A DNA stretch of 64,000 bases, from NCBI GenBank assembly GCA_029945375.1, contig CM057058.1, positions 2,976,001 through 3,040,000 on the forward strand, read 5' to 3'. Below are positions 40,287 through 53,947 of this stretch, in pieces. This DNA is from Agaricus subrufescens. Taxonomy: Eukaryota; Basidiomycota; Agaricomycetes; Agaricales; Agaricaceae. How positions within the stretch are numbered: the stretch's first letter is position 1; each line of letters starts with the position of its first letter. The position numbers were made by a program, and so were the translations under genes. The notes beneath the pieces are model-generated. The model searched no databases. It saw only the letters and a list, made by a program, of their open reading frames with translations, and was not told the DNA's origin.

Positions 40287-43200
40287 ATGTCTCCTACCGA
40301 CACCCTCAACATACCTGTTTTTGCGGGGCAGGGTACGACTGCCGCAGATTCTCTTGCTTTTCGCAGACAAGCTCAGAGGGACGCGACTTCCTCTGCGGGC
40401 TCGCTTCTCCTTACCGCATGTTTCGAGGCCTTTCACGGCGAGCTCTCTTGTCTTTCCGAGGACGAGATACTTCGGACAGGGATCGACGCCTCTGACTTCA
40501 AGTATAAGAACGTGCTCCTCGATATCCTCCCAGACTGTTATCTTCAAAACCCCATACTGACTGGAACAACCCTCTTTCTCTTCCAATCTCTTCGCTATTT
40601 ATCGTATGTCGAGACTTTCGGGGCCGTCGAAGGATCCCTCACTCCATTCAATGACGTTCTCAAGGGCAATCGTGAATACACAGTGGGCATCCTCGGTTTC
40701 TCTTCTGGCATACTTCCAGCCGTGGTCGTTGGAACCTCTTTCGATACCCTGTCTTATATCAGCAGATCCGTAGAGGCGTATCGTCTTGCCTTCTGGATAG
40801 GTGTAAGAGTACAACAGTTCAGGGAGCAAATCGTTTCTCATCATCCGGATTCCCCGTGGAGCCTTGTGTTCTTGGGGTTGGACAAGAAGTCCGCGGAAGA
40901 GACTATTATTGCGTTCAACTCGGTACATATACCTTACTCCTACGGTCGTCAAGACCATAAGCTAATACCCATATTCACGATAGGATTCGCCCCTGGGTGT
41001 CACAGCAGTTCTGGATAGCAGGACTGTCACTATTTCTGGTCGTCCGGATATTTTGGAGGCTTTTAGCCGGACCATGCCCCCCTCGGTCGCTGTTCATAGG
41101 ACCACCGTGAACAGCTTATATCACTCCCACCTTCTGTCAGCTACTCTCCAACAACTCCTCGTCGATGTCGTCACTCGTGGCATTGCGTTTCCGAAATTTA
41201 CTGATGTTAAAGTTCCTGTTCGGTCGACTTTGACCGGCTCTGCCTTAAGCAACGAAACCGCTGGATCGCTTATTGAGACTGTCATCGAAATGATTATCAC
41301 TCAACCTGTCAATTGGGATCTGGTTGTTGAAGAGACTGTAAAGGCGACTCCCAGAGACAAGAATATCTGTATACTAAACGTTGGTCCTGGCACCGGTTTG
41401 ACACGCAATCTCGAAAAACCCTTCTCTAGTGATCGCGTTTCCTTGCTGGACCTGACAACCGAGAAACTTGGCCGAGCGAAACAGGATCCAATAGCTATCG
41501 TTGGCATGGCCGTTCATATGCCTGGTGCACGTAACACGGAAGAGCTATGGCGTGTCCTGGAAGACGGTATCAGCACGGTATCAGAAGTGCGTATGTTGAC
41601 ATCGTGCTAGATGCCTGATATCTGACTTGTGTGCTTGATATTTTGGATGGATGTTAGGTACCAGAACATCGTTTCAAGATCTCCGACTATAACAATCCAG
41701 ACGATCCGAAGGCCAAGCGTCAAATGAAAGCTTCTACTGGCAATTTTATTGATGGCGTTGACGAATTTGATAACAATTTTTTCAAGATCAGTCCCCGGGA
41801 GGCCAGATGTATGGATCCACAACAAAGAATCCTCCTTCAGGTTGCGTATGAGGCTTTAGAGGGTGCAGGTTACGTTCCAGACTCCACCCCTACTTGGCAA
41901 AAAGATAGTATTGGATGTTACATCGGGGCAGCAACTTCTGACTACGTTCAGAATCTTCGAGATGAAATCGATGTATACTATAGCACTGGTGAGGATGTTC
42001 CTTCCTGGTGAAGCCATGTCTCCTGACAGGATGCGCATCAGGTACCCTCAAGGCATTCCTCAGTGGACGTATTTCATATGCGCTGCAACTGGGTGGCCCT
42101 TCCGCTGTGATTGACACAGCTTGTTCTTCATCCGCTGTCGCAGTCTACCATGGTTGTCGTGCTCTTATGAATGGTGATTGTTCCGCTGCCATTGTTGGAG
42201 GTGTCAATGTCATCTCCAGTCCGGATGTGAGTTTTCTGCTTAATTCACATCACTCCTTTTACTGATTCCCGTCTTTAGATGATGCTCGGCCTTGACCGCG
42301 CTCATTTCTTGAGCCATACAGGTCAGTGCAAGGCTTTCGACGCGTCAGCAGATGGATATTCGCGGAGTGAAGGATGTGGTATCTTTGTACTCAAGAAACT
42401 CTCCGCTGCAACCATGGAAAATGACCATATTTTCGGTATCATTCGTGGAGTTGAGGTTAATCAGAGTGGACTCGCTTGTTCCATCACTCATCCTCATGGT
42501 CCAACACAAGCTGCTCTTTTCCGCACCCTCTTGGAAAATACTGGTATCGAAGCGAACTGCGTCAATGTTGTTGAGGCACATGGAACAGGAACTCAAGCTG
42601 GCGATCCCATCGAGGTTGAAAGCATCCGTAGCGTTTTCGCAATCAAGCGTGAACAAGAAAATCCACTGCATATGGGCTCTGTCAAAGCCAGCATTGGACA
42701 TTTGGAAGCTGCATCTGGTTCAGCCGGACTCGCAAAACTTCTATTGATGCTCAAGCATCGTACCATCCCTCGTGTTATCTCCTGCAAAAACCTCAATCCT
42801 CGCATTGCGCCCCTCGCATCTGACAATACCATCATTGATGTGGTCCAGACGGAATGGAAGGCCTTTCAAGGCCAACCTCGATTGGCCCTGCTCAATAATT
42901 TCGGTGCCGCTGGGTCTAACGTTGCTATGCTCATTGAAGAAGCTCGTCCTATTGACCATGCTGAGCTACCTGGGCACCTAGCTTACGTTTTCGGTTTGTC
43001 AGCTAAAACTGAATCTGCCCTAGAGGAACTTCGCAATCGTTACGTCCAGTGGTTGGAGAGGTTAAAATCAAATGCCAAGTTGGCCAACATCGCATATACT
43101 ATGACCGCCCGCCGTTGTATCTACGAGCACCGCATAGCCGTCGAAGCGAGTACTCAAGATGAGCTCATTGAGAAGCTCAAGAAGGCTTCCCCCATTCACG

Positions 43201-46200
43201 TGCAAGGTGGACCTGGAAAGGTAGTTTTTGTCTTCTCAGGGCAGGGTGGCCAGTACCTCGGCATGGGGAAAACCTTATACGGGACTTCCAATGTATTCAG
43301 AAAACACGTGGACGAGTGCCATAGCTTCTTAGTCGGGTGTGGCTTTATCGGAGTTACCCAGATCCTTTTGGCTGGAGAGGAGGGCAGTGGCTTAACAAAA
43401 TTCGAGGAATTCGAAGCCTACCAATCTGCAGTGTTCTCTTTGGAGTATGCTATCGCTAAAATCTGGATGTCTTGGGGTTTAATCCCTGCAGCGGTTGTCG
43501 GCCACAGGTGCGTATCTCAGCTAGGACTATATTATTGGAATGTTGATCTTTGGCTTTTTAGCCTTGGTGAATATGTTGCCCTTGTCATATCGGGCGTCCT
43601 TTCACTGAAGGGCGCATTATACGTTGTCGCTCATAGAGCTCGTTTAATGATTGAAAAGTGTGCTCCCGAAGCTACGGGCATGGTTGCCGTCAATGCTTCA
43701 TCGGAGGTCGTCGCAGAAGCTATCAAATCCTCCCCCATGTTCTCTGGCCTGAACATTGCTTGCTATAACAGTGCTACAGATTGTGTCGTTTCTGGTCCCA
43801 TTTCTCTCGCCGAACCATTTGGGAGATACCTCGACCACAAAGCACATTGCAAAACCGCCCTCTTATCCGTGCCATTCGGTTATCACAGCCCTGCTATGAC
43901 GCCACTCTCAGAGGAGTTGACGAGGATTACAAAGAAAATCACTATCAATGCACCTACCATCCCTATTATCTCCAATGTTTTTGGAACTGTCGTTACTCCT
44001 GGCGATAAAGCCGTCTTTAACGCCGAGTATTTTGCGAGGCATTGTGTGGAGCCTGTTCAGTTTGACAACGGCGTTCGTTCTCTGGTCTGCCAAGATGGGT
44101 TCGGGACGGCCGCTGCTTGGCTCGAGATCGGTCCTCACGCCACCACCCTCCCCATGTTGAAAGCTAATACCTGTCTGGCTCGGAATTCGTTGCTCTTGTG
44201 CTCACTCAAGAAGCAGCAGCCCGCCTGGTACACATTTGCCGCAACCTGCGCTCAGCTATACCAGACTAGTATTTCAATGGAATGGCGCGAGGTTTTCAAT
44301 CACGTTGACGTTACCTGTGTTGAGCTTCCTTCTTATCCCTTTGTACGGTCCAAATTCTGGGTACCCTTCAAGGAGCCTAACGCTAATGCCGCACCTGTTG
44401 CTCAACCTACTCCCAAATATGACATCCATGAATACAAAATGCTTGGTGTTTGGATACAACATCCGTCGAAGGAAAATGGAAATACCGCGATTTTCGAGAC
44501 ACCTATTTCCGACTTGGCCTCATTCATTCGAGGTCATGTTGTTGGTGGGTCACCCCTTTGCCCCGCATCTGTCTATCTCGAGCAAGTCCTGGCTGGAATA
44601 GAACTCTCTAAGCGTCATCTTGGGCTCGAAAATCATGATAGCCATGCAGTATTACGAAAGATCGAGTTCATCAAACCGCTGGTCTACGATGAATCCACCA
44701 CTCGCATTATTAAAACTATTGTATCACTGGAGGGCGATTGTGGAATCTTCAGGGTTACGTCGCGCGCTGATGTGTCCGAGGAATCGACTCATGCTCATGG
44801 AGCATACCGTATTCAGACTGTATCGAAGACGGACGGGAAATTCAAGCGGATATGTCCGGTCATCTCTCGCCAGATTGATGCCGTCCAAGAGCGCAGAGGA
44901 TTTGATCTTCCCGAAGTATTTTCGGCACGTACAGCTTACGAAGTCATTTTCCCGCGAGTCGTGGAATATTCCAAGGAGTATCACACTATGCAATCACTCA
45001 CCATTGATTCAAGCGGCATGGAAGGTGTGGCTTATGTTAGGCTGCCAGTGGCTTATGACAAAGGTCCCTATGTTATCCATCCTGTGTTCATGGATACTCT
45101 CATTCACGCGGCTGGTTTCGTTGCCAATCTTCAAGGCGGCGTCAATGATGCTTTCATCTGCAGTGAGGTTGGCAGCATCAAGATTATCCCAGAACTCATC
45201 GACACGAATGCGCATTATGTTGTTTACGTTAATCAAGCTTGGATTAAAAGCGAAGGTATCGCTGTGGCGGAGGCTTACGCAGTTCTCAACTCTGGACAGC
45301 GCCGGATAGTAGCTCATTCTAAAGGCATACAGTTCCGTCGTGTGCGCCTAGATGCCTTGAAGAAGAGCTTGTCTTGTGCGGCAGGAAAGGTATCTCGTGG
45401 CTTACCCAAGAATAGCGGGCAAATCTTACTGGTATCTAACGCGGAACCTGCTAGTGCCACTGCGATGGACAAGATTCCTTCGATTGATGTCGCCGATGAA
45501 ATCATCAGAGTCGTGGCAGAGACCAGTGGTGTTGTTGCAAGCTCCATTGACAAGGGCACTGACTTGGAATCCCTTGGAGTCGATTCTCTCATGTTCATCG
45601 AAATCTTTGGGAAATTGCAAAGCATTTTTCCAGAGCTCGAATTTGGTACATATGCTCTTTCGCAGTGCCAGAACATCAACGACATTGTTCGTGAAGTGGC
45701 TAAGCAAGAGATAGTTTTCTCAGGCGACAAACACATATACGCGACGTCTGCCCTCGACGGTGCAGTAACACCAGCTCCTGCTACTTCTCCTACTGCCGAT
45801 GCCTTTGAAGTGGTGCGTAGCACCGTGGCGGAGATTTGTGGTGTCTGTATATCTGCTATCGGACGGGAGACCGCTCTAGACACTCTCGGCGTAGATTCGT
45901 TGATGTCTATCGAAATTTTTGGACAACTACATGAAGCATTTCCTTCGTTGACCCTTGACCTCGACGCGCTTCACCACTGCCGCAGTGTAGCTGACATTAT
46001 CAAATATGTCCCTCTTCCACCGTCATCCTCAGTGACAACATTCTCCATGGGCAGTAACCTATTCTCTTCCGACACCCTTGTTGCTCCACAAGGGACACCC
46101 TCCGGACCGCCTTCCTTGGATATTGGTGGTATCAGCGTGAAAAGGTTATTGGCGGAGATTTTAGATATCAATAGCGAAGACATGAACGATGACGTTGAAT

Positions 46201-46352
46201 TGGAGGACCTAGGATTGGACTCGTTAACCTCTATCGAGCTACTTGACGCTCTCAAGGATGAGTCAAAACTTGATCTTCCAGGAGATTTATTCTCCTTACA
46301 CCGGACAACAAAGGCTGTCCAATCCTATCTCGATGCACACATTCATACTTAA
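40287..46352 (+). CDS. Non-reducing type I polyketide synthase, SAT-KS-AT-PT-ACP3, no TE
   Basis: Six exons (40287-40922, 40984-41586, 41658-41988, 42030-42226, 42279-43507, 43562-46352) give about 1928 residues. SAT: residues 1-380, with GFSSG at the nucleophile site (Ser in place of the usual Cys) and YHSHL. KS: from about 383, active-site TACSSS (Cys about 554), [12 protein letters not shown] and [12 protein letters not shown]: about 903-1210, FSGQGGQY and GHSLGEY. PT: about 1285-1590, catalytic His in [12 protein letters not shown] (about 1323) and Asp in [11 protein letters not shown] (about 1509). Three ACPs carry [16 protein letters not shown] and LGLDSLTS (Ser about 1672, 1778, 1886). 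The protein stops after ACP3, so no thioesterase or reductase is fused. NR-PKSs of this architecture make aromatic polyketides. TE-less mushroom enzymes include octaketide synthases for anthraquinone-type pigments; the product here is not determinable. No reductive domains and no accessory cluster genes are present. Confidence 0.95.
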
Positions 46353-47152
46353 ATGTATCTATAGATACGCGTCATTTTCGTTTTTTGCATCACTTGACCC
46401 TTAGAATGCCGTGTTGTCGATAGCCGTATGCAATAGAAACTATCGACGAGAGGACTTATATTGGGCTTGAAATCGCACAGGTAAGATACCACTGCCCGAA
46501 GAGAAAATACTGTCTGCATTGCATCGCTTTCGCTGCTGCTTACCAACATCATGTATGAGGTCAACGCAGACGATTCCTGACCTGGTGGTTTACCCGGGGT
46601 GGACTGTGCGACGCCTCCTTTCCGCATCCTCTCTTCCTTTCTTGTATATTTCCTTGATTTTTTCTATGACTTATAGCTCTAATAGCCCGACACGTCGCGG
46701 CATTTATCCACCAGGCTGCATCCTTTCTTCTCCTTTACAGTGTCCTTACCATCATATAGTCCACTTTTCCCTTTTCTACTTACGCGCGCGACAATTACTC
46801 AGTTTCCATGGGAGCACTGTGAGGACATCGGCGAGAGCTGTACGCGCGCGACATGTTCTCTCTTTACAGTATTAAGATATCGACTAGACTTGTACCAACG
46901 AATATAGAACAAAGCTGACAGGAAACGGGATACCCGCCTGTCGCATGCTATACAATTCTGGCAGTGGACGACTGAGACTCAAGCAATCCCGATTATTGGA
47001 ATGATTAAATACGTCCGACCTTACCGCATTTGGAAGATTACAGTGCGATCACTTTTCAAAAATACTTCATCTCTTTCAATACATAACCTTCACTTTGGTG
47101 AACCACAACGTCCACCTACCAACCACGAGACACCTTTTTAAAAAAAATCATT
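46353..47152. other. Intergenic region between PKS 3' end and GPN3
   Basis: About 800 bases covering the PKS 3' UTR and the GPN3 promoter. A short sequence TACGCGCGCGACA occurs twice (about 46781 and 46841). A 118-codon plus-strand frame (46519-46875) and a 92-codon minus-strand frame (46349-46627) have no recognisable domain. No thioesterase, oxygenase, regulator or transporter gene is present here. Confidence 0.5.
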
Positions 47153-48404
47153 ATGCGCTATGCTGTTCTCGTCACAGGACCTGCTGGTGCTGGAAAATCG
47201 ACTTTTTCGACATCATTCATGACACATCTACAAAATTCGAAACGAAGTGGGCATCTTGTAAACCTAGATCCCGCAGCGTTACCCACAAGTTTTGAATATG
47301 AACCCGTCATCGATATAAAGGACCTGATAAGTTTAGAAGATGTAATGAATGAACTTCAGTTCGGTCCAAACGGTGGACTTGTGTACTGTTTCGAGTGAGT
47401 GCGTGCAAGTGTCTGGATTCAATTGAGCGACCATTACTGAGACACTTTCAAAGGTATTTGCTGGAGAACATGGATTGGCTGGAAGAAGAACTAGGATCTT
47501 TCGATGACGATTATCTCATTATTGACTGCCCAGGTGCGGCACCTTCCCTGGCGCTCTGTTTTTTCTACTTGAATTTTTGCTTCGGCAGGCCAAATTGAGC
47601 TATATACGCACCATCCGTTCCTTCCTACATTGGTCAAGAACCTGCAGAGGCTAGGTATCAGGACATGTGCTGTGTACCTAATCGATTCTCAATTCATGGA
47701 GGATAAATATAAGTTTTTCAGGTTGGCAGTTCTTACTCTTCTTCCACGCTTAACAGCATTTGTGACTATCGTATCAGTGGCGTCCTGTCAGCGATGTCGG
47801 CCATGGTCAATTTGGAGATACCATGGATTAATATTATGTCGAAGATGGACCTGGTGACATCCAACCCCGAAAATGAAGCAGGAGCTACGATAGGACCACG
47901 GAAACGGAAAGACATCGCCAGGTGAACGTCCTTCCTTACCTCTTCCAGGATGGAGCCGCGGTCACAGAATGGGGCTGATTCTTCTGGAAAGGTTTCTCGA
48001 CCCAGATCCTTTGCTTCTGGCTAATGAGCCTGGACGTGAGGGAATCATTGCAAACTCCAAATTCCACGCCCTCAATCAAGCTATAATCCAGCTGGTTCGT
48101 ATTGTGCCACTTCTACTATGACATTGGGCTGATTAGAATAGATCGAAGACCATCCTCTTGTGTCGTTCTTACCTTTGGACCTAACAAACACCGATTCTTT
48201 GGAGACTGTGATCAGTCACATCGATTATACGATGCAATATGGTGAAGATGAAGAACCGAAGGAGGTAAGTTTACATCTGACATGCGTCACTCCCCTCTAT
48301 TTTGGAGGACTGTGCCCCATGGGTAACAGTGAACTCCAATGTTGACTTCGTCATCCCCACAGCCTCATGACATGGACGAGGGTGACTTCCCAGATCTCGA
48401 ATGA
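47153..48404 (+). CDS. GPN3: GPN-loop GTPase 3
   Basis: A GPN-loop GTPase that, with GPN1, supports RNA polymerase II assembly and nuclear import. It begins [20 protein letters not shown] with the P-loop GPAGAGKST. Then come [20 protein letters not shown], the GPN motif in [46 protein letters not shown] (after a splice at about 47532/47588), [15 protein letters not shown] and NIMSKMDL, the G4 motif. The C-terminus has [33 protein letters not shown] and [14 protein letters not shown], typical of GPN3 rather than GPN1 or GPN2. Stop TGA is 48402-48404. Six or seven short introns are needed; the exon holding RKRKDIAR and YLDPDP junctions is approximate. Confidence 0.92.
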
Positions 48405-48784
48405 TTCTTGTACACGACATCCTACGTAGTCTCTATATCTGTCTGATTCTGTCATAGCATCAAAGATTAAGCAAACTTTTCTGGGCTTTTGTGGATATCT
48501 GAGCCTCGTGGACTTGGCCAGGAGTATCCAATGGAACTCTCACGGGACTATCACCATTGCATTCCGAGAGGAGGAACAATGGAGCCGTGCCAATTCCGTA
48601 AAGGCTATGTAATTTCATTTCGAATCTGAGGTTGATTACATATAAGTAAAGGGCAGTGTTCAACGTCACACCTGCGCCATCAATTGCGTAGTATAAATCC
48701 CTCGACGCGAGTCCCCCAAATCCAAATACACTCAAACTCACTACCACCTGTTACCCTGCGCTCAACGACACTCTCATTCACCTC

Positions 48785-49322
48785 ATGAGTTACTATCAAG
48801 GCTCCGCATACGCTCAACCTGTCTACGTACCGTCGTATAACGGCTCTCACCATGGACATCGTCGCAGGCATGGGCACCATCATAGTTACCAGCCCACTGT
48901 CGAAGAAGCTTATGCTCAACCTGTGACCTATGTGTCGACACATAGTAGCGGCAGTCGAAGACATGGGCGACACCACGGTACACCTATCGTAGTCGCGCCC
49001 AGCGCGCCGGTCATAACGGTAATACCTTTCCATACCTCTTAATTTCACCTCACTGACGATGTTCATTTCAAAGCAACCAAGCTATAGCAGCCATGGCCAT
49101 CATGGACACCATCACTATCGTAGTGGCAGTGGCCACCATCACTACCGAACGCTCGGAGACCGTCTAAGGCACTTCTTCGGCCTGGCCCCATCAGCGAATT
49201 ATCGTTATAAATCTGACAGGTCTTCATGGGGCTTTATGGGCTATTCACGCCGCCCACGTTATACCGATGCACGTACAGGTGCTGAAGTTGACAGGAAAGG
49301 ACGACCTATATACCGCGTTTGA
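48785..49322 (+). CDS. Small His-rich, Tyr-rich protein
   Basis: A two-exon gene of unknown function, about 160 residues. Exon 1 reads MSYYQGSAYAQPVYVPSYNG, SHHGHRRRHGHHHSYQPTVE and SGSRRHGRHHGTPIVVAPSA. Exon 2 (after an intron from about 49019 to 49075) reads SYSSHGHHGHHHYRSGSGHH, then an ordered-looking C-terminus LGDRLRHFFGLAPSANYRYK, RSSWGFMGYSRRPRYTDART and GAEVDRKGRPIYRV. Histidine makes up a large share of the first 110 residues, suggesting metal or acid-pH binding. There is no signal peptide. The Trp/Gly/Tyr-rich tail with DARTGAEVDRKGRPIYRV is unlike low-complexity sequence and is probably the conserved part. Confidence 0.72.
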
Positions 49323-49662
49323 TCATTTCATTTACGACTTTGGGAATGACTGTTTTTTTTTTCAAAAACCAAAAAATGTAATATGTAGTACGACGACAAG
49401 CTGGAACTTTCTGTAATATGTTTACCTTATGTAACATAAATCGAATACGTGGTACCACGACACGAGCCTTGGACTATTCCAACTGATTTAATCCAAGAAT
49501 ATGAGTTTGTAAGATAATTTCGAAAGCATGAATCAACCCGAATGGGTAGAGTTTGCGCTTTGATTTTAGTAGAGTCTCTTTATGGGTCAGACCATCAGAA
49601 CAAAAGAGAATGTCATTATCGTGAAACGTGCCGACGACCACAACTCACGCCTATTATCTGCT
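49323..49662. other. Intergenic region between convergent His-rich and disordered-protein genes
   Basis: About 340 bases between two stop codons, with a poly-T run at about 49352 and A/T-rich sequence. No open frame of note starts here. Likely 3' UTRs of both neighbours. Confidence 0.45.
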
Positions 49663-51822
49663 TTAATACTTCTGGGGCTTCCAATGTCCAACGAGACTTT
49701 GAGCTACATCCGCTTCAACTAGCTCCAAGTTATCTACGGCCTCGCTTATCCTATTTCCATGCAAGAGGTATCGGCCTTCGTCAAAGCATATCAGATGATC
49801 TCTGTCGATGTTGTGATAGTCTTCCTGCGGAACTTTGATGTTTTCCCGGAGATCTGAATCGGATTCAGAGCCATCTGATTCCAGGTATATGAGGTCATTC
49901 CAGTCAAGTCCGGTGTCTTCGTCGCTTGTCTGTTCTAGGTTCGGAAGATCCTCACATTTGTTAGAGCCTAGAAGTCCTTCGGAATAATGATCGGGCTGCG
50001 GATCTTCATCAAGCCATAGCGAAAAGCCACTGTTGGGACGCGGCTCCTCGTCGAGAAAGTACACCTGTTCTAAAGCTGTCGGGCCATCTTCATTTTGGTC
50101 CTCAAGTTGAATAACCGACATGTCTTCAAGGGCAGCCCAGCCATCCTTAGCAGAGGGAGACGTCGAATACCTTCCCAAGAATGGGTCACTGAGCAACCAG
50201 TCCGAGCCATCCAGGTTCCTTCGTGAGTAATGTGCCACTTCATCGCTAAAGAAAAGAAGTTCTGGATCAAAGTCAAGCTGGGTCGGATCGGGGGCCGTAG
50301 GTAGTTCTGCGGCATAGTCCAATGGACTTGATGGTTTAACCAGTTGAGTAGTCCCTAGTGCAGGAGTCGTGTCCTCTAGTATCTGTATTACGCGGTCCGC
50401 GTCCTTAGGAGAATGCGTATCGTGTTCAACTTGAGGTGGAAGGCCTGAAGAAAAGTATTTAGAGACGCCCTCCGGAGGATTTTGTCTAGTCCCAGCAGTA
50501 GGATGATTTACTTGAGAAGGAGATTCCGACGGCCGAATCGACGCAATAGAGGGCGGTTTAGCCGCTGGATCGGCTTGTTCAATTGACAACCTGGTTTCCT
50601 GGGCCCCATCTGTGTGCGGGCATTCAAGGGGCCATTTCTTCTGTGCCACGTCCAGGAGAAGAGTACTAGGCTTGGGACCCAGACTGACCAAAGATGAAGA
50701 CGCTGTCGGTAGTACGCCGCCGGCCTTCTCGATGTCCCAAACTACTGATGAAGGCTTGAGAGAAGAATGACTTGTAGATGTGCTTTTCTCTTCGGTCTCC
50801 AAAGGATTCGCCACCACACCACCTAGCTTTTGCCGATTTCGTACCGCCGTCTCTACTTTAGGTTTATCGCGAGTAACTCTGCGTACTGGAGATTCTGGTT
50901 CAAGTTGTTCTTGGCCGCCAGAGCTTTCAGATGAAGTCGTATCTGATACGGAACTACAAGTGGTAGCACCCTTGTCACCGAGGTCTTTCCCAGCCGACTT
51001 CAAAAAGTCGGTTTCCGAGAATGCTGCATTATTCCTAGAACCTTTTGAGGGGTTATTTCGGATGCGAGCAAAAGGCTACGGGCACAGACATACTTTTCTG
51101 TTTCGATCTCCTCACTGTGGCTTGAACGGACGCCTTGCCCTTTCCGAATACACCGGGGCGTGTGAGTGGACCTACCTGTGTTGAGGATTAACTGAGTGCT
51201 ACAGTTCTCCAATACACGAACATACCGTAAGCCGCTTTTGGCCAACGTTGGATGCTGTAAAGCCATACATGAGTGCAAGCCCTGAAGGCAAATTCTGCTT
51301 CTTCTTCTTTGTTTTCGATTGAACATCCGTCTCGATCTGTTTCTTTCTCGACGTTTCAGGCTTCATAATTTCGCGTCTAGCTTTCTTCTTTTCTCGCCGT
51401 TCTTGTAATCCTACAATAATGACATTTAAGCTTGATACGGGGAAGGCGCCAAGGGAAAAACGAACTTTGTTCTTCTTCTGTCTGTTGGTCAGGACCTCGC
51501 TTAGAACTATCTCTCCGCCGCTCCTCGCGGTGCGTGATTTATCACGAGATTTGGCTTTATGGCCCTTATGAACATCCGTGGAGCCCTCAATTTTTGAATC
51601 AAACTCCTTGCCCCTTTTCGTGTGTCGTTCATTGCGACTCGAATATCCCGTCGCGTGCGGCCTTTTGCGCGGTTTGAGCACTGGCGTGGCGAATCCACAG
51701 CTCTGAGGTGGGAGCTCTTTCTCAGGGGTAGAACCGATCGTTGCGGACTCGTCTTTCCATGATGCCATATACGCTTTACCCTCCTTGGCATAGACCTTTG
51801 CGAATGGCTGTTGGCCGTGCAC
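49663..51822 (-). CDS. Large intrinsically disordered protein, function unknown
   Basis: Not a family I recognise. The 3' exon (49663 to about 51010) encodes 440 residues rich in Ser, Asp, Glu and Pro, including several acidic Trp-containing patches (DGSDWLLSDPFLGRYS, NSGFSLWLDEDPQPDHYSEG, GLDWNDLIYLESDGSESDSD). The 5' exon (about 51230-51822) encodes a Lys/Arg-rich segment (RREKKKARREIMKPETSRKK) and, before it, VHGQQPFAKVYAKEGKAYMA. One or two very small exons join them (51000-51230), with the last splice giving NNAAFSETDFLKSAGKD. The start is unresolved: the in-frame reading extends upstream to PLNAADIATVPKQDGRRTVL without an ATG, so a first exon near 51960-52050 is probably missing. The basic-then-acidic layout fits a nuclear protein, but this is inference. 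Confidence 0.55.
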
Positions 51823-52090
51823 GAAATCAAGAACAGTTCGACGGCCATCTTGCTTCGGGACCGTTGCGATATCAGCGGCGTTGAGAGGTGCATGCGGATG
51901 TCGGCGTTGATAGGTTCAGTAGTACGACGCGATGTCATTCTTTTGCGGATGATTGCATGTACGTCATCCGGGGGCTTAGTCACTTTCCGCAAAAGTTACA
52001 CAGGAATGATGAACTTTTTATTGTATGCAGATATCAAAATGAAGATTTTGTACGAAAAAGTAAGCCAGCCAAAACACTATCCATCCTCGA

Positions 52091-53585
<1,495 letters not shown>

Positions 53586-53947
53586 GGCTTTATAGGTTTG
53601 CTTTCGGGTAATCACGACCCAATCGTATGACAAGGCGATAAATAATCGATTGGTTACAAATATGGAGTGGGCAGATTTCCAGGAAAATACTTCAACACGG
53701 AATGGCGGTGTTGTCGGAGACACACAGAGACCTGATGAAGGCTGGGAAGAACAGGGGAGGAGCCCTCGGGCCTTAATAACGTTTCCGGCTTTACGACCGG
53801 AGCATGATTACGGGTAAGTATGTGGGCATCCCACAGAACACCCCACACTCCCACAGCACTCGCTCTTCGCAACCTCGCACGGATCCCAGCGCTTGTGCAG
53901 CCGGCATGCCAGTTCTAACATTACAATGTGTGTCCGCCATTAACCAT

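Noticed and set aside
45314..45883. 190-codon minus-strand frame opposite the PKS ACP region
   Set aside because: It is the complement of an intact coding exon, has no domain, and exists because of the PKS codon pattern. Several similar antisense frames across the PKS were dismissed for the same reason.
27667..46352. A biosynthetic gene cluster linking PPT2, the GSTs and the PKS
   Set aside because: They are split by unrelated conserved genes (CAF17, PET191, MCUR1-like, PYM) and the GSTs have their own shared promoter element. GSTs sometimes help polyketide tailoring, but nothing here beyond distance supports it.
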